Below, piece by piece: positions 1 to 10,246 of a DNA stretch of 27,324 bases. Position numbers and translations under genes: made by a program. The notes below the pieces were generated by a model that made no database searches, was not told the origin of the DNA, and saw only the letters and a program-made list of their open reading frames with translations. This stretch comes from Glomus cerebriforme. Taxonomy: Eukaryota; Glomeromycota; Glomeromycetes; Glomerales; Glomeraceae. Where the stretch lies: contig QKYT01000189.1 of assembly GCA_003550305.1 (NCBI GenBank), positions 133,977 through 161,300 of the forward strand, given 5' to 3'. Position 1 is the stretch's first letter; every line of letters begins with the position of its first letter.

Positions 1-949
1 TAGTCATTTTTGCCATTTTTTGGGAAAATTTTTATCAAAATATTAAGTATAAAATGTAGTGTAACAAATATATAAATATTTATTAAAATCAATAAGCAAA
101 TTATGGAAGAAACAGTTAGTGATAAATTTAAAAAATGATCATCAACATTTATGTCCAATGACAAAAAATACCCCTAAGTAAACTTCTGCTCCAGTGATNG
201 TAGAAAGATGAATTATAGCTTATTANATTCNTCATAACATTATGCATCGAATGGTAGTATTTTTATATCGTTAATGTCAATATATGAGAAATTATTTACA
301 AATTACTGTTTATAGACTTTTGAGGATTCCTCTTTATCTATTGACGCTAAAAATATGAAAATACTACCATTAGTCGCGTCTTAGTATGGCGATTCTAATG
401 AGCTCTATTTCATCATTTTACGATCACTAGATATGTAAATAATGCGATTTAAAACTCAAAAAAAAAAACTGCCCGATGACTAATGATACCCCACTGTATG
501 TATCCCCTACTGTGTGATCAGCCACATTGGTGTAACCGTGAAGATTTCGTTTCATAGTATACAAACCGATTTTATATAACGAAACCTGTTACATACATAC
601 AAAAATCAATGACCGAGACATGGCTCAATCCCATATATCGATCCTTTATTATTTATGAAATAAAAATGTTGCTGAAGCAACTGATACATAAAAAATTGCG
701 AATATATCGCGTTACATGATATTGTCAGAGGGGATACAACAATGCTAATAGAATTTTCGCTAGAAAAATATTTTTCTTGATCGTTACTAAAATGTGTATC
801 GATCTTTGTCAATGGAGACAAGCGAAGTCCGTAATCCTTTTTGTTCTCCTTCACCTTTTTAAGACTTTAGAGTGCTACGAACTATTTTCACAAATCCGCA
901 ACAAAGAATATTACTATTCTTACAGATAGACACATGATTCATAGTGTTT
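1..949. other. Non-coding stretch, no supported gene
   Basis: No exon with plausible splice sites or a recognisable protein was found. An 82-codon open frame on the minus strand (606-854) has no recognisable motif and no convincing flanking exons. Ambiguous bases occur at 199, 226 and 231. Base composition is less AT-biased than the rest of the window, as in the relic that follows, so this may be the outer part of the same decayed element. Confidence 0.4.
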
Positions 950-2110
950 GCCTTGAATGTCCGGCTACCAAAACCGAAGAAAAAAAATGATGTTTCTCCA
1001 TCAGTTAAGATAAAACCTTCACAGGATACTCCCTCGAATCATGATATTTTGCGTCCCCCATCATCACATGATAACTTAATGTAAAAAACCAGAAGTCACT
1101 TTCGGACCATCTACTCCGAAAACCAAGATATGGTTGAAGCGCCTATTATAAAAGAACAAGAAAAGAAATCTTAAAACATATTTCTTATCCGGAAAATATT
1201 ACTTTACATAATAACTCATGAAATGGCCTTGAAACCATCGCTGAGGATGCTTTAATATCTGACTCCGAAATCAAGCAGCAAACTCGAGACATTACTAATT
1301 TGCAGGATGGTGTTTCATTGGAGATATTTCTCCCGAGAAAGACCGCCCCCTTCAATCAAAGATTTCAGGAGATAGGTATAATACTATGGCTTTGAAGAAA
1401 GGTAAGAAGCCGGATGTGAATGGGTAGGACCAATACGTTAATGTCCAACGGAGGACAGAGAGATGGATGCTTTCTTGGACGAGGAATGCAAGAAAAAGGC
1501 TAGTAATGAGATTAGGCAAAGAAATAGAGAAAAAAAGCCACGAGACCAAGATTTACCTGGTACCTCTGGTAGATTTATCATGTGATGATTGTGGAAATCA
1601 GAATTCTCACAAGTTCGCATCCTATCTCTAATAGCCCCGACTTATTAGAACAGAATACTAACTTGCAGAAAAATGAAAGCACTCGGAATAGATATACAGA
1701 AAACGGTTTATAATCAATCTCATGTTACTTCGGAAGTTGAGGTAAGTATGACTAAAAGTTCTGAAAATTAAATGATTTCATTTCTGGCCATCCTCTTACC
1801 TAAAAATCACAAAAATGGTATATTAACCGAACCCGAAGTCTCTAAGTAAATCTCTCGGATGATCCGAAGAGAAGCGAAAACATATCATTAAAGGTGCTAG
1901 AGCGGCTTCCTTATCTATCTTTGATATACAGTATGGATTATAGCGATAATTTTGGTTTTAATAGTTCAGTACCTTGTCCCATATGTAATAAAGACCATAA
2001 AAGCGAAAACATAAAGAATGGTATAGGTGGTCGATGGGGTTATGGTAGATAGCATAGAGCGAGGCGGAAACTTCGCTCCCGATTTGTATTAAAAAATCAC
2101 GTGAGTGGCT
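950..2110 (+). pseudogene. Decayed multi-frame coding relic with a CPICNKDH patch, possibly a mobile element
   Basis: Coding-like segments can be read on the plus strand, but they switch frame and carry stops. About 960-1170 reads as a Lys/Pro/Ser-rich segment with one in-frame stop. About 1320-1425 contains KKGKKPDV. About 1460-1570 is a charged segment containing MDAFLDEECKKKASNE. About 1933-2050 reads NSSVPCPICNKDHKSENI and then a Gly-rich GGRWGYG before a stop. The C-x2-C-x4-H spacing resembles a zinc knuckle or primase-type finger. No intron model joins the pieces, so I read it as an old broken gene, probably from a transposon or repeat family. The family is not identified, and the boundaries are approximate. 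Confidence 0.35.
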
Positions 2111-3000
2111 TATCTACCGCAGCATACAGTATAATACGCATTAATTTACGTCGACTTTATTTCTAAAATACGTTTCCCGAAAGTTCTTCATTACGCAACT
2201 TAAAAATCATCCCTTATTTGTATATAATTTGTACGTCATACATTTTGCGGATCATGGAAATTGATCTATTAAAAACTCATTTTAGCATTGGCTTAAGCAT
2301 TCGTGAATTAATAATCAATTTTTTAAGAAGTATCCATTGATCGGATTATCAAGTTTAGGAGTAGGGTCTCATTGCTCCGTAATCCATATTACAATTCCAA
2401 ATCGATCCTGCAAATATAAAAGATGATTCCATTGAACCCTTTTATCCACCTTGCGCAATTGCAAATTTCACCTGATTTTAATCACATGCCAAGAAATCTG
2501 GCGCAGTATCGTATTGGCAATAAAAAAAAATCTATTATAACGCATTAAAGCAACAAATTTTTTGAAATATGAATATGGCTGTATGCGACTGTATGGGGCT
2601 GAGAATCTCATAGTTAATGATAAAAACAAATTAGCAGTAGAATTTACCAGAAATTTGAAAGATCAAAGAAACAATATGATACTGGGACTCGCCGAGGATC
2701 CACGTATTCCTCCTCTCTTTGATAGCATCATATACTGTATTTCTCTTGCTACCTGATGCCTCTCTATCTTAAAATTTTAATAAAGTTTTGCTTGTCTTTT
2801 TTAAGTCTTATGCAATATGCAGTAAAATGTTTACATGAAGGATAACACATTCAAATAATGTCCTTATGTAGAGTTAAAGAAAAAGAAAATTAAATGTTTT
2901 ACATAAAAATTATAAAAGAAATAAGAGTGAAAAAATTGCGATTATAGATTTGCTGTATGATTATAAAAGGGTGAAAATAAAATAGAACTAATATAAGAAA
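2111..3000. other. Intergenic stretch with only weak coding signal
   Basis: A 64-codon open frame on the plus strand (2562-2756) contains AVEFTRNLKDQRNN but has no recognised domain and no flanking exon. It may be a further fragment of the upstream relic. The last 200 bases become strongly AT rich. A CACGTG palindrome lies at 2098-2103, just before this stretch. Confidence 0.35.
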
Positions 3001-3506
3001 TCAAAAGAGAATACTATTTTTCTTTTTTTCTTTTTTTCCTTTTGTTAATTTTCTTATAACTTTCCTCAAGTTTCTGGGGGGTAGATCTTCCTCATCTTCA
3101 TCAGCATCTTCATCAATCCTTGTAAAGCTTCCCACGGTACTGACTCGGAGCAATCGCCCCAGTACTAGGTGCATTTCCCTGATTCTTGTCCTGTTAGGAC
3201 AGTATTCACTTGTTGGAATAGCTTCATATTTTTTCTGCAACCTTCTTTTGCTTTTGTTCAACATCGAACCCGTTAGTACTGGTGGTTTGCTGATGTCAAG
3301 CGAATTGAGGCTCCAGCCATGAATCTTTCTATTTTGTTGTTTTGCATTGTATATGTGAGGTTTATCGTACGTGGACGGTATTTTGACCTTCTTTCCAACT
3401 TCATGATCTCTCTCCTCAAATCTTTGTGAGATATTCCTTTTGTTTCTTGAGTATAACTTCCTAATGGGAAGCTTGACATAGAAGCTTCACAGGAGATAAA
3501 GTGCAT
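3001..3506 (-). pseudogene. Broken ORF with acidic and basic low-complexity tail, unrecognised
   Basis: Two minus-strand open frames lie end to end in different frames: 3273-3506 (77 codons) and 3001-3264 (87 codons). The downstream frame stays open upstream of its ATG, reading LDISKPPVLTGS across the end of the first frame. A single one-base shift would therefore join the two into one protein of about 165 residues. The upstream part is basic (LERRSKYRPR). The downstream part has an acidic run (DEDADEDEEDLPP) followed by a Lys-rich end (LTKGKKEKKKN), as in nuclear or transposon-encoded DNA-binding proteins. I recognise no domain. Composition is GC-richer than the surrounding spacers. It is most likely a decayed repeat-family ORF, but an unseen intron or a sequencing error is also possible. 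Confidence 0.4.
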
Positions 3507-3621
3507 TCCAGCTCATGTTTACGAAAATCAGTGGGTAAGAGCTGCATGTCACTAACTTTATCTGAACTGTCACTTCCTTTACTTTTTTTCCATCAATTTT
3601 CTTTACATTAGTTGGCAGAGT

Positions 3622-4035
3622 ACTGCAGAAAATAAACAAATATATGGAGTTATGAAGTACTGCTCATATGTAGCTCCTGAAATTTTAAGAGAAAAAAAAT
3701 ATACACAAAAAAGTAATATTTAAAATCCTTATATACGAAGTATTTAATGGATTACCTCCTTATTATAATTATACTTCATGATGAGTTTTTAGCAATAAAA
3801 TCTGCCAGAAACTTAGGCCAAGTTTTAATATCAATTAATAGATGATTTATTTAAATAATGTGTAGATGTAAGATCCATCAATAAGACTAACTGCAGAATA
3901 TTTATTTGAGAGATTTGAAAAATGGCGTTCGGATTGACTGTATATCATAGTGAAATTATAGTGAAGCAGACAAATTTAATAAAATGCAACAAACTTCTAC
4001 AAATGATTACTATAGCAGCTAATATACTTGTATAA
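3622..4035 (+). pseudogene. Protein kinase C-lobe relic
   Basis: Plus-strand segments in changing frames match the C-lobe of the intact kinase at 10247-11900 in the same order. They are AENKQIYGVMKYCSYVAPEI (activation segment and APE motif, from 3625), REKKYTQKSNI, then LIYEVFNGLPPYYNYTS, EFLAIK, DPSIRLTAEYLFERFEKW, and EADKFNKMQQTS near 3965-4000. The intact gene reads VAPEVLRGKKYTQ, YEVFNGLPPYYD, KFLAIK, DPSKRPTAEYLFKRF and EADEFNKKQPTF. Several frameshifts and stops separate the blocks. The N-lobe, catalytic loop and DLG motif are absent upstream. It is therefore a truncated, decayed copy from the same kinase family and cannot encode an active enzyme. Confidence 0.88.
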
Positions 4036-4646
4036 ATTCGTGCATCTAACATAATATGGATACAATTTTTCTGAATAAAATTTCTCGCATCACGTGATCT
4101 TGATCATGTAATGATGCATCTTCCCTATATCAAACAAAATGTTGACGAGAGATAAGGTTGTAAAGATCTTTAAAATTTCAAAAAAAAAAAAAATATCAAG
4201 CTAGCTAAGCTTGGAAATTCCTGGCGGACTGAAATTCGTGCATGGATAATTTTAGCGCAATTATCTTATTATAAAACGAATGGACAATATACTGTATTAC
4301 ACCATCAATAGATGATTAGAATAACAACAACCCAAAAATCTGGTGTACTCAATGTTCTCGGCATTAAAAAAAATCAACGATTGTCAATACTGTATAACAT
4401 GACGATGGCTCATGGCTTAAAGCAGCGTTGGCAACCAAGTGATCAAAGGCCAACACTGACATAAAGTCATTGTACTAGTATATGATTTTATCCAAAAAAA
4501 TAATGTACGACATTTTGAATATTGAATAAATTTTATTAAAAAAGATTTAAAAAAGATTTGAAAACAATTTGATAAGCGAAAGAAAAGGAAAAAAAAAAAA
4601 ATACAATTCTTATAAAATATATTTTAAACAAATATTTAAAATAAAT
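4036..4646. other. Intergenic stretch
   Basis: No gene is supported. A short coding-like frame around 4340-4460 (reading GVLNVLGIKKNQRLSILYNM) has stops on both sides and no recognised match. ATCACGTGAT, a perfect 10-base palindrome containing CACGTG, lies at 4089-4098. TACTGTA heptamers lie near 4290 and 4389. Confidence 0.4.
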
Positions 4647-5273
4647 CTACAATTTACTCGAATATGTTATCTGAGGTTGAGAAATGATACCTTCTGTATT
4701 ATTATTAATATCAGAGAAAATCATATCATTTTGCTTAACCATATTCGAATTAGAAGGTTTCTCATTATTAATTCGATTTGGTGTCAAATAATCAAATAAA
4801 TATTGTTTCAAATGACATTCCAAATTTTCTTTTTGACCCTTATAAAATTGTAAGTACTCTTCTTGTTGTTCATCTTGAATTAATTCGATACCAAACATTT
4901 TTTTATTTAAATATTGAACGATTAATGAATGTGAAACAATTTCACAAGTTATTTGAAAAAATTTATTATTAGGAAGTTGATAATAAAATGTATAAATGGC
5001 ACAATTATGATCATTCAATATTTCGGATTTAGATTCAAAAGAAATTTCTTTACAAATTACATGAAAAATTTGAGGATCTCCGGGTGAACTATAAAAGAAT
5101 CTGTATTCACCAATTTCAAAGGATTCTTTATAAAATTTAGATAAAGGGTTATCTTGAGAACGTTCTATTTGACTTGATTGTATATTATTGTTAGCGCGAC
5201 TACTCAAAGATGCTAAGTTCTTATTATAAGCGGTAGTTTGACTGATCTGAACATTATTTTGCGAAATATTCAT
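4647..5273 (-). CDS. Uncharacterised protein, FFY/HVxCK repeat family (single unit)
   Basis: This is an intact 208-codon frame, without introns in this reading. It starts at ATG 5271-5273 and ends with TAG at 4647-4649. I do not recognise the family. Residues 1-50 are Asn/Ser/Gln rich and probably disordered. Residues 57-163 form one conserved unit: FFY at 59-61, IFHVICK at 69-75, YTFYY at 94-98, ITC at 108-110, SHSLIVQYLNKKMFGIE at 114-130, then an amphipathic helix-like stretch ending near LKQYLFDYL. The unit aligns along its whole length with the two units of the protein at 14051-14746, which is the main evidence that it is a real gene. Residues 165-208 are polar and have no counterpart there. 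No signal peptide or membrane segment is seen. A GTAAAT just before the stop could be an intron donor, so the C-terminus could be longer. Confidence 0.75.
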   Translation of the reverse strand: MNISQNNVQISQTTAYNKNLASLSSRANNNIQSSQIERSQDNPLSKFYKESFEIGEYRFFYSSPGDPQIFHVICKEISFESKSEILNDHNCAIYTFYYQLPNNKFFQITCEIVSHSLIVQYLNKKMFGIELIQDEQQEEYLQFYKGQKENLECHLKQYLFDYLTPNRINNEKPSNSNMVKQNDMIFSDINNNTEGIISQPQITYSSKL

Positions 5274-6424
5274 GAGCGAAGGTTGGACGTCTTGTAATTT
5301 ATTTAATAGGGATGGACTTTTTCAAAAAAAAAAAAGCTCATTATTTATAATGACTGATCGGAGTTTATGTACAGCAGCTATAAGGCTATATTCTAATATT
5401 TTCACGGATCTAAATTCCGTTATTAGGTTCTTTGAAAGCTTTTCATTTATACTAAATTATACTTAGTATTAAACAGTACATATTCATTCAATAATTTCTA
5501 ATTTGAATCGATTTGCCAATTGCCAATCATCCTAAAAATAGTACATTGAATGAAAAAATGCCTATATAGCAACACAATAAATAACAACCAATTGATTTTT
5601 TTCATAATAAGCTCTCTCCTAATTTGGGGAGACCAATAAAATTTTAATAAATAATACAATTTAATTTTACAGTTTATTTTATTTGAAGTACTATAATTTT
5701 CTCTATAAAGAAGTTCATCCATATATTCCATTTTTTTTCTATAAGGGGTTTACCACATATTCGTTGAATTTTGAACTTCAATGTTGCAGATTCATAGAAT
5801 TTTTACATAAAAAATATTGAAAAATAAATATTCGGATAATATTTGGAAAATAATTAATGCACTGTAAGTGGAACTATAGAACTGACAATAAAAATGAAAA
5901 AAAAAGCTCAGAGTTTTAACGCCATCAGGTTGTGTTTCTGTGCATGCTCTTTCAAACAAAAATTTACAAGATTGGTTATTTCCTGAATTTATTTTAATTT
6001 GACTGGCTCATTCTTTTTATTGTAGTAATAAACACTCGTTCAGAATAATAATATTTTTTTTTTACACTTAAGATATTTATATATAATATAAAAAAAAGTA
6101 AGAATTTGTATTAATCTACTATTATTTTGTCTTTAACGTTATCATATTTTTAAATATCAACACGATTACTCCAATTGATACAAGTTCTTTACTTTTACCA
6201 GACAATTTTAATGATTAAAATACCTTAAAATTATCTAAGGACAAAAAATTTTTTCCAAATATTATACAATTTATTTTATTTTTCCCATTTCAAATTAATT
6301 TCTTTTTCCATAAAAAAAACTATTCTTTTTACTTTTTTACGTCCCAAGTTGCAACCCAATATAAATTGTTTTCAATTCCAAAAAAAAAAAATTCAATTTT
6401 TTTTGTAGTTTTTAGTTACCATGG
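5274..6424. other. AT-rich intergenic stretch
   Basis: The open frames in both strands here (for example 5272-5466 plus and 5498-5731 minus) are short, AT-driven and unlike any protein, so none is called. The interval includes the 5' flank of the minus-strand gene ending at 5273. Long poly-A and poly-T runs are frequent. Confidence 0.45.
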
Positions 6425-6428
6425 ATTA

Positions 6429-6529
6429 CCCCAGGTATATCCAGGGTAGAACTACTACCCTGGATGTATCCAGGATAACTTATTAGAAACCCCAGGTAAT
6501 ACCTGATGCATCCAGGATAACTACCTGGG
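6429..6529. repeat. Cluster of CCAGG-type direct and inverted repeats
   Basis: A GC-rich patch in AT-rich DNA. It contains a perfect 11-bp inverted repeat, ATCCAGGGTAG / CTACCCTGGAT, with a 5-base loop (6439-6465). ATCCAGGATAACT occurs twice (6468-6480 and 6510-6522). CCCCAGGTA also occurs twice (6429-6437 and 6490-6498), with its inverse TACCTGGG at 6522-6529. The layout suggests a small palindromic mobile or satellite-like element rather than coding DNA. Confidence 0.8.
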
Positions 6530-6574
6530 ATTTTTGATTAGAACGACGTTTCATACCTAGAGAAAGATAAAGAT

Positions 6575-6594
6575 GGGGTAGGGATGGGTTAGGG
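6575..6594 (+). other. G-quadruplex motif with telomere-like GGGTTAGGG
   Basis: Four G runs of 3-4 bases are separated by 2-, 2- and 3-base loops, which satisfies the usual G3+N1-7 quadruplex rule. The last part reads GGGTTAGGG, matching the TTAGGG telomere repeat common in fungi, but it is a single imperfect array inside a contig. The flanks are inverted-repeat rich. Confidence 0.6.
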
Positions 6595-6611
6595 AAGACT
6601 GGTACCCACGG

Positions 6612-6657
6612 GCTTACCATAAGGTAAGCATGCTATGCCCCCGCCCACGCATAGCAT
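6612..6657. repeat. Two adjacent perfect hairpins
   Basis: GCTTACC / GGTAAGC (7-bp arms, 4-base loop, 6612-6629) is followed directly by ATGCTATGC / GCATAGCAT (9-bp arms, C-rich 10-base loop, 6630-6657). Both are perfect. The loop CCCCGCCCAC is the most GC-rich stretch nearby. Together with the quadruplex motif and the CCAGG repeats just upstream, they form one structured island of about 230 bp. Confidence 0.8.
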
Positions 6658-7934
6658 CATGCTGCTCTGCAAAAATACCTAATAATAAAAACAAAAGTAA
6701 CTTGCAATTTCATCAGGTTTGCGTTTCATTTAAATAAACCAAACTTTACTAACTTAAATATACTTTTTTTTCACATAAAGTAATTAAGAGTAGTTAATAA
6801 AGAGTTCATTCATTAAGATGCAAATGAACGAGGGAAACAAAAGAAATAATGGCAGTATTTATATATTTATTAAACCCATTAATGACTCATCAATATGCAC
6901 AATATGATTGCATAATTTATAAAGTATTTCCAATTTTTTGTGATTTTTACTATTGATTATGTTAATTATAAAATTTTAAGCGTAGAATCGAAAATTACAC
7001 GATATGAAATTAATAGTAACATAATAACACAACAGATTCTTTTCAAATATATGTACTGTAATATTATTGGGTAATTTATCAATTCAAACTGATCAATGAT
7101 CGATGAATGATGACTTAGTAAAGTTTGGATAAATATACTGTATAAATTTGAGTTTAGATATAAATAAATAATAAATTTTATTACTACTGTATTTGACACT
7201 GTGCTTGTTAGTATGATCGCAAGCATTTGTACGGAAAGAATTTAAAGAATTTACAAAAAATTCATTAGCGAGAAAGGGTAATAATAATACAATATTACTT
7301 CCTCAATTTAAAGCAGATATTAATTAATAATTATGATATAAATCAAGCGACAAGAGAATTTTTAAACATTACCTTGCAATTCAGAATGTCTGGAGAATCA
7401 TTGTATCAATGACGTAAACAATAGTAATACAAGAATGTTAAAAATGATTTGCTAATAAATTATCCATTGAAAAATGTATCAATGAAGGAATTGATGAAAG
7501 AATCCTGGATATTAAAATTAAAAAGAAATTCTAAAAATAATTATAATGTGTCTAAAAGTATAATAACTTTAATTAGAATTATTTAAATCAATTGAAACAG
7601 CAAATACAGTAATTAGTAACTTTTATCCGACTTTAATATAATTACTTATCCAATCATAAATTCAGCTTATAAATTTATGTATAGAAGTTAAATTTTAAAA
7701 AATTAGGTTGACAAATAAAAAATTGAATTTTTGTTTAAACGATAATATTTTTAATTTTTAATAAAATAATTCTTTATTCATAAAATTTAATCCATCATTT
7801 ATGGCGAACACAAAGAAATCAACTTCCTTTGACAGCTTGTTAATATTAATTTATAACTAGCGAAATCAAAAAAAAACTAAAAAAAAAATATAATGTCTAC
7901 ATTAAGAAATTGAAAATATACAAAAATAAATGAT
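6658..7934. other. AT-rich intergenic stretch
   Basis: No gene is supported. The 86-codon minus frame at 6966-7226 is AT-driven and hydrophobic, with no homology I can recognise. Around 7260-7560 there is weak coding-like text on the plus strand (for example IEKCINEGIDERILDIKIK), interrupted by stops, which may be an old gene relic. It is too degraded to name. Confidence 0.4.
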
Positions 7935-9575
7935 TCAAATTAAATCATTCATCATTTTTCGAGTAAAATGAAACGTTTCAATAATACTATTCATAAATTC
8001 ATCAGAATTATCTAAATTAATTTCTTTATTCCAAAAACGATGTTCTAAAATAATTAATTTTTGCGTGGTGATGATGTTACAATTGTCTTGTTTGATCGTT
8101 TTGAGTATCATATTAAAATTTTCATTCCTTCAATTTTAAAAAATAAATAAATAAATAAAGGTAACGAAAATTTTAATTAATAAGAAAACAATGAATATTA
8201 TATATTACCTGAACCGTTTTTTTTCAATTACTTGTCGAACTAAAGCTTTTTTAATTATGGTACCGCTAAAATCTTTTGATCTAAACCACATACCATCCCT
8301 TTCAGTAAAAGTTTGGGCGGATTGAATTTCATTAATCACCTCTTCAACTTTTGAACCATTAGATGGAAGATCATAATGAGTTTTAATCGAAAATCTAAAA
8401 TCAGGCGCTTTAGATCCTGAGATAATATCAATATTTGCTAATAAAAAATTTCGAGTTAGAATTTTTTTTAAAAAAAATCTTTAATTTAAATTAATAAAAT
8501 TATTACTCTTACCTAGACGGTTAAGACCATGAGCATTTTTAACAACTTTCCATTTATTTTCTTTTTCACACCAACTTAATTTCAATTTTCTCTTCTTATG
8601 TTCATAAGGAGTATAATAAATATTTATGCTACCCTTATTATTAATAATTTTTTTATTATCATCCAATTTGAAACCAAATTTTTCTTGAATTATATTAAAA
8701 TTATTATAAATTTTAGAAGAAATTTGATGAAATTCATTATTAGCGGATTTACTATTATAAATTTCATTATCATCACAAAAGCAATCGTCAACACTTTTAA
8801 GAATACCAGTTGTTGATTTGAAATTAATCCTATACCATTCTTGTAAAATAAAATGATCCTCAGGATTATTAAGGTTAAAAAATAAAAGTTTACCAATGAA
8901 TATTCTAGACTTTATAATATTTTTTGAAGGAAATGTAAAACTTTTTTTAAAGGTAGCTTTTATTTTTAAAGATAATCTTTCTAAACAATAATCAATATTA
9001 TCAAAAGTATTGAATTCATATGGAATAATTAGATTTGAGAAATCTTCAGGTCTGTTAATATCAACTTCATCAGTCTTATTTTTTGGTTGTAGAAATTCAA
9101 CGTAATAACGAATTTTTTTTGATTCATTTAAAGGATCAACATCATCATCATCATCGTCGTTGTCACCATCATCATCATTAATTTCCATAGTTTCATTGTA
9201 TTTAACAAATTTAAGTTTGCTATTATTATTCAAACCTGATTCAGCCAAAATAAAATAACAAATTGTTGGAACAAAAGATGTCCTTTCAAGGAAGTCCCTT
9301 ATCAAAATTTTAGCTTCTCTTAGTTGAGATGAATTTCCAGAGATTATTAAAATTGTAGTAGTTTGTTCGTTAATAATACGAACTCCTGCTCCAGTTTGAT
9401 CTCTGAATATTAAAATAAATTAAAAACAATAATAACGAATTTTTTTAAAAACAAAAATATTTAGAAATAAATATTACTCAAATTGCTTAATTCTTGAAGA
9501 TCCTTTTTTTCCAGTAATGTGGGAAAGTCTTTGACATTTAGAAATATCGAAAGATTCTTCAATAATATTTGTCAT
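7935..9575 (-). CDS. KH-domain protein, 469 aa, four exons
   Basis: Exons in transcription order are 9575-9478, 9402-8513, 8437-8209 and 8127-7935. All introns are GT-AG, of 75, 75 and 81 nt, with donors GTAATA, GTAAGA and GTAATA. The model closes in frame at TGA (7935-7937) after 469 codons. Residues about 14-75 look like a KH RNA-binding domain: the GKKG loop at 22-25, then SSRIKQFEDQTGAGVRI, an ILIISG strand and an REAKILIRDFL helix. The first intron falls inside the KH domain, so neither exon alone shows it. After the KH domain comes an acidic run (DDDGDNDDDDDDVD), then about 330 residues with no domain I recognise, including WYRINFKSTTG, KLSWCEKENKWKVV and ANIDIISGSKAPDFRFSIKT. The role is probably RNA binding; the target is unknown. 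No signal peptide is visible. Confidence 0.88.
9141..9180 (-). repeat. Trinucleotide tract encoding poly-Asp
   Basis: An imperfect (ATC)n / (GAT)n microsatellite inside exon 2 of the KH-domain gene. It encodes the acidic run and is interrupted by GTCGTTGTC. Its length probably varies between strains. Confidence 0.85.
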
Positions 9576-10246
9576 TTTTATATATATATATATTTTTTTT
9601 TTTGATAAAATGAGAAATTGGAAGATGAAGGGTAAAAGTTGTCAATTTTGAAAATTCAAGTAATTTATCTTAATCTCAATTTCCTTTTCCAAAAATCAAT
9701 AACACCGTATGACCGACTGATCATTTATTAATTCGTAAGTTGTATAGACTGTGTAACCTGATATCTCCATGATTCTACGAGTATTCTACGAGAACGTGAT
9801 TTTTTCGAGTATAATAAATTAATAATCAGATAATGACACGTGTTAGTTTGATTTGTGACATGGACTACAACCTTTTTTTTTTTTTGATTTAATTTTTTTA
9901 TTACTGCGTGAAATCATAATGCGCTTTTAGCCTTTTAATACGTGTAAGATTTGCTGAAACTCAGACCAGTCTTCATAAAAAAAAAAAAAAAATATTTATA
10001 ACTTTAAGGATCAGCAGTAATTACGTGCTAGAAGCATTGGACGCATACATCATCAACTTTAATACAACAGACAAAGAGATTAATCGAAATTTTCATGCAT
10101 ATTTTTAAATTAATAATTTTGTTTTTGTTTTTTCGGCTAGCTGATATAGTGGAATTTATGTATAAGATAACTATATTATAATTGATATCATTTTGGTGAT
10201 AATAATGAAAATAATTATGTAGGAAAATGTTTTTTTTTTGCGAAAA
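9576..10246. other. Intergenic stretch between the KH and kinase genes, KH promoter side
   Basis: A TA dinucleotide run and poly-T lie at 9579-9603, immediately 5' of the KH start codon. About 200 bases upstream of that start, ATTCTACGAG is repeated (9772-9781 and 9783-9792), and CACGTG lies at 9837-9842. These are possible regulatory sites of the KH gene, but nothing proves use. No coding signal was found. Confidence 0.4.
9772..9792. repeat. Tandem ATTCTACGAG decamer
   Basis: Two perfect copies are separated by one base, about 200 bp 5' of the KH-domain gene. It may be a regulatory repeat or chance. Confidence 0.6.

Noticed and set aside
1352..1620. Two hydrophobic minus-strand frames that look like membrane proteins
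   Set aside because: The plus strand reads as charged, protein-like text in the same place. The hydrophobicity is the antisense image of Lys/Glu-rich codons.
4778..4972. Plus-strand frames over the 208-aa gene
   Set aside because: The minus-strand protein has a paralogue in the window; the plus frames do not.
6966..7226. 86-codon minus-strand hydrophobic frame
   Set aside because: Leu/Ile/Ser/Tyr composition follows from AT-rich sequence, and no conserved pattern was seen.
8598..8896. Open frames on both strands inside the KH gene
   Set aside because: They overlap exon 2 of the spliced KH gene, are composed of AT-driven Ile/Phe/Asn, and have no splice or domain support.
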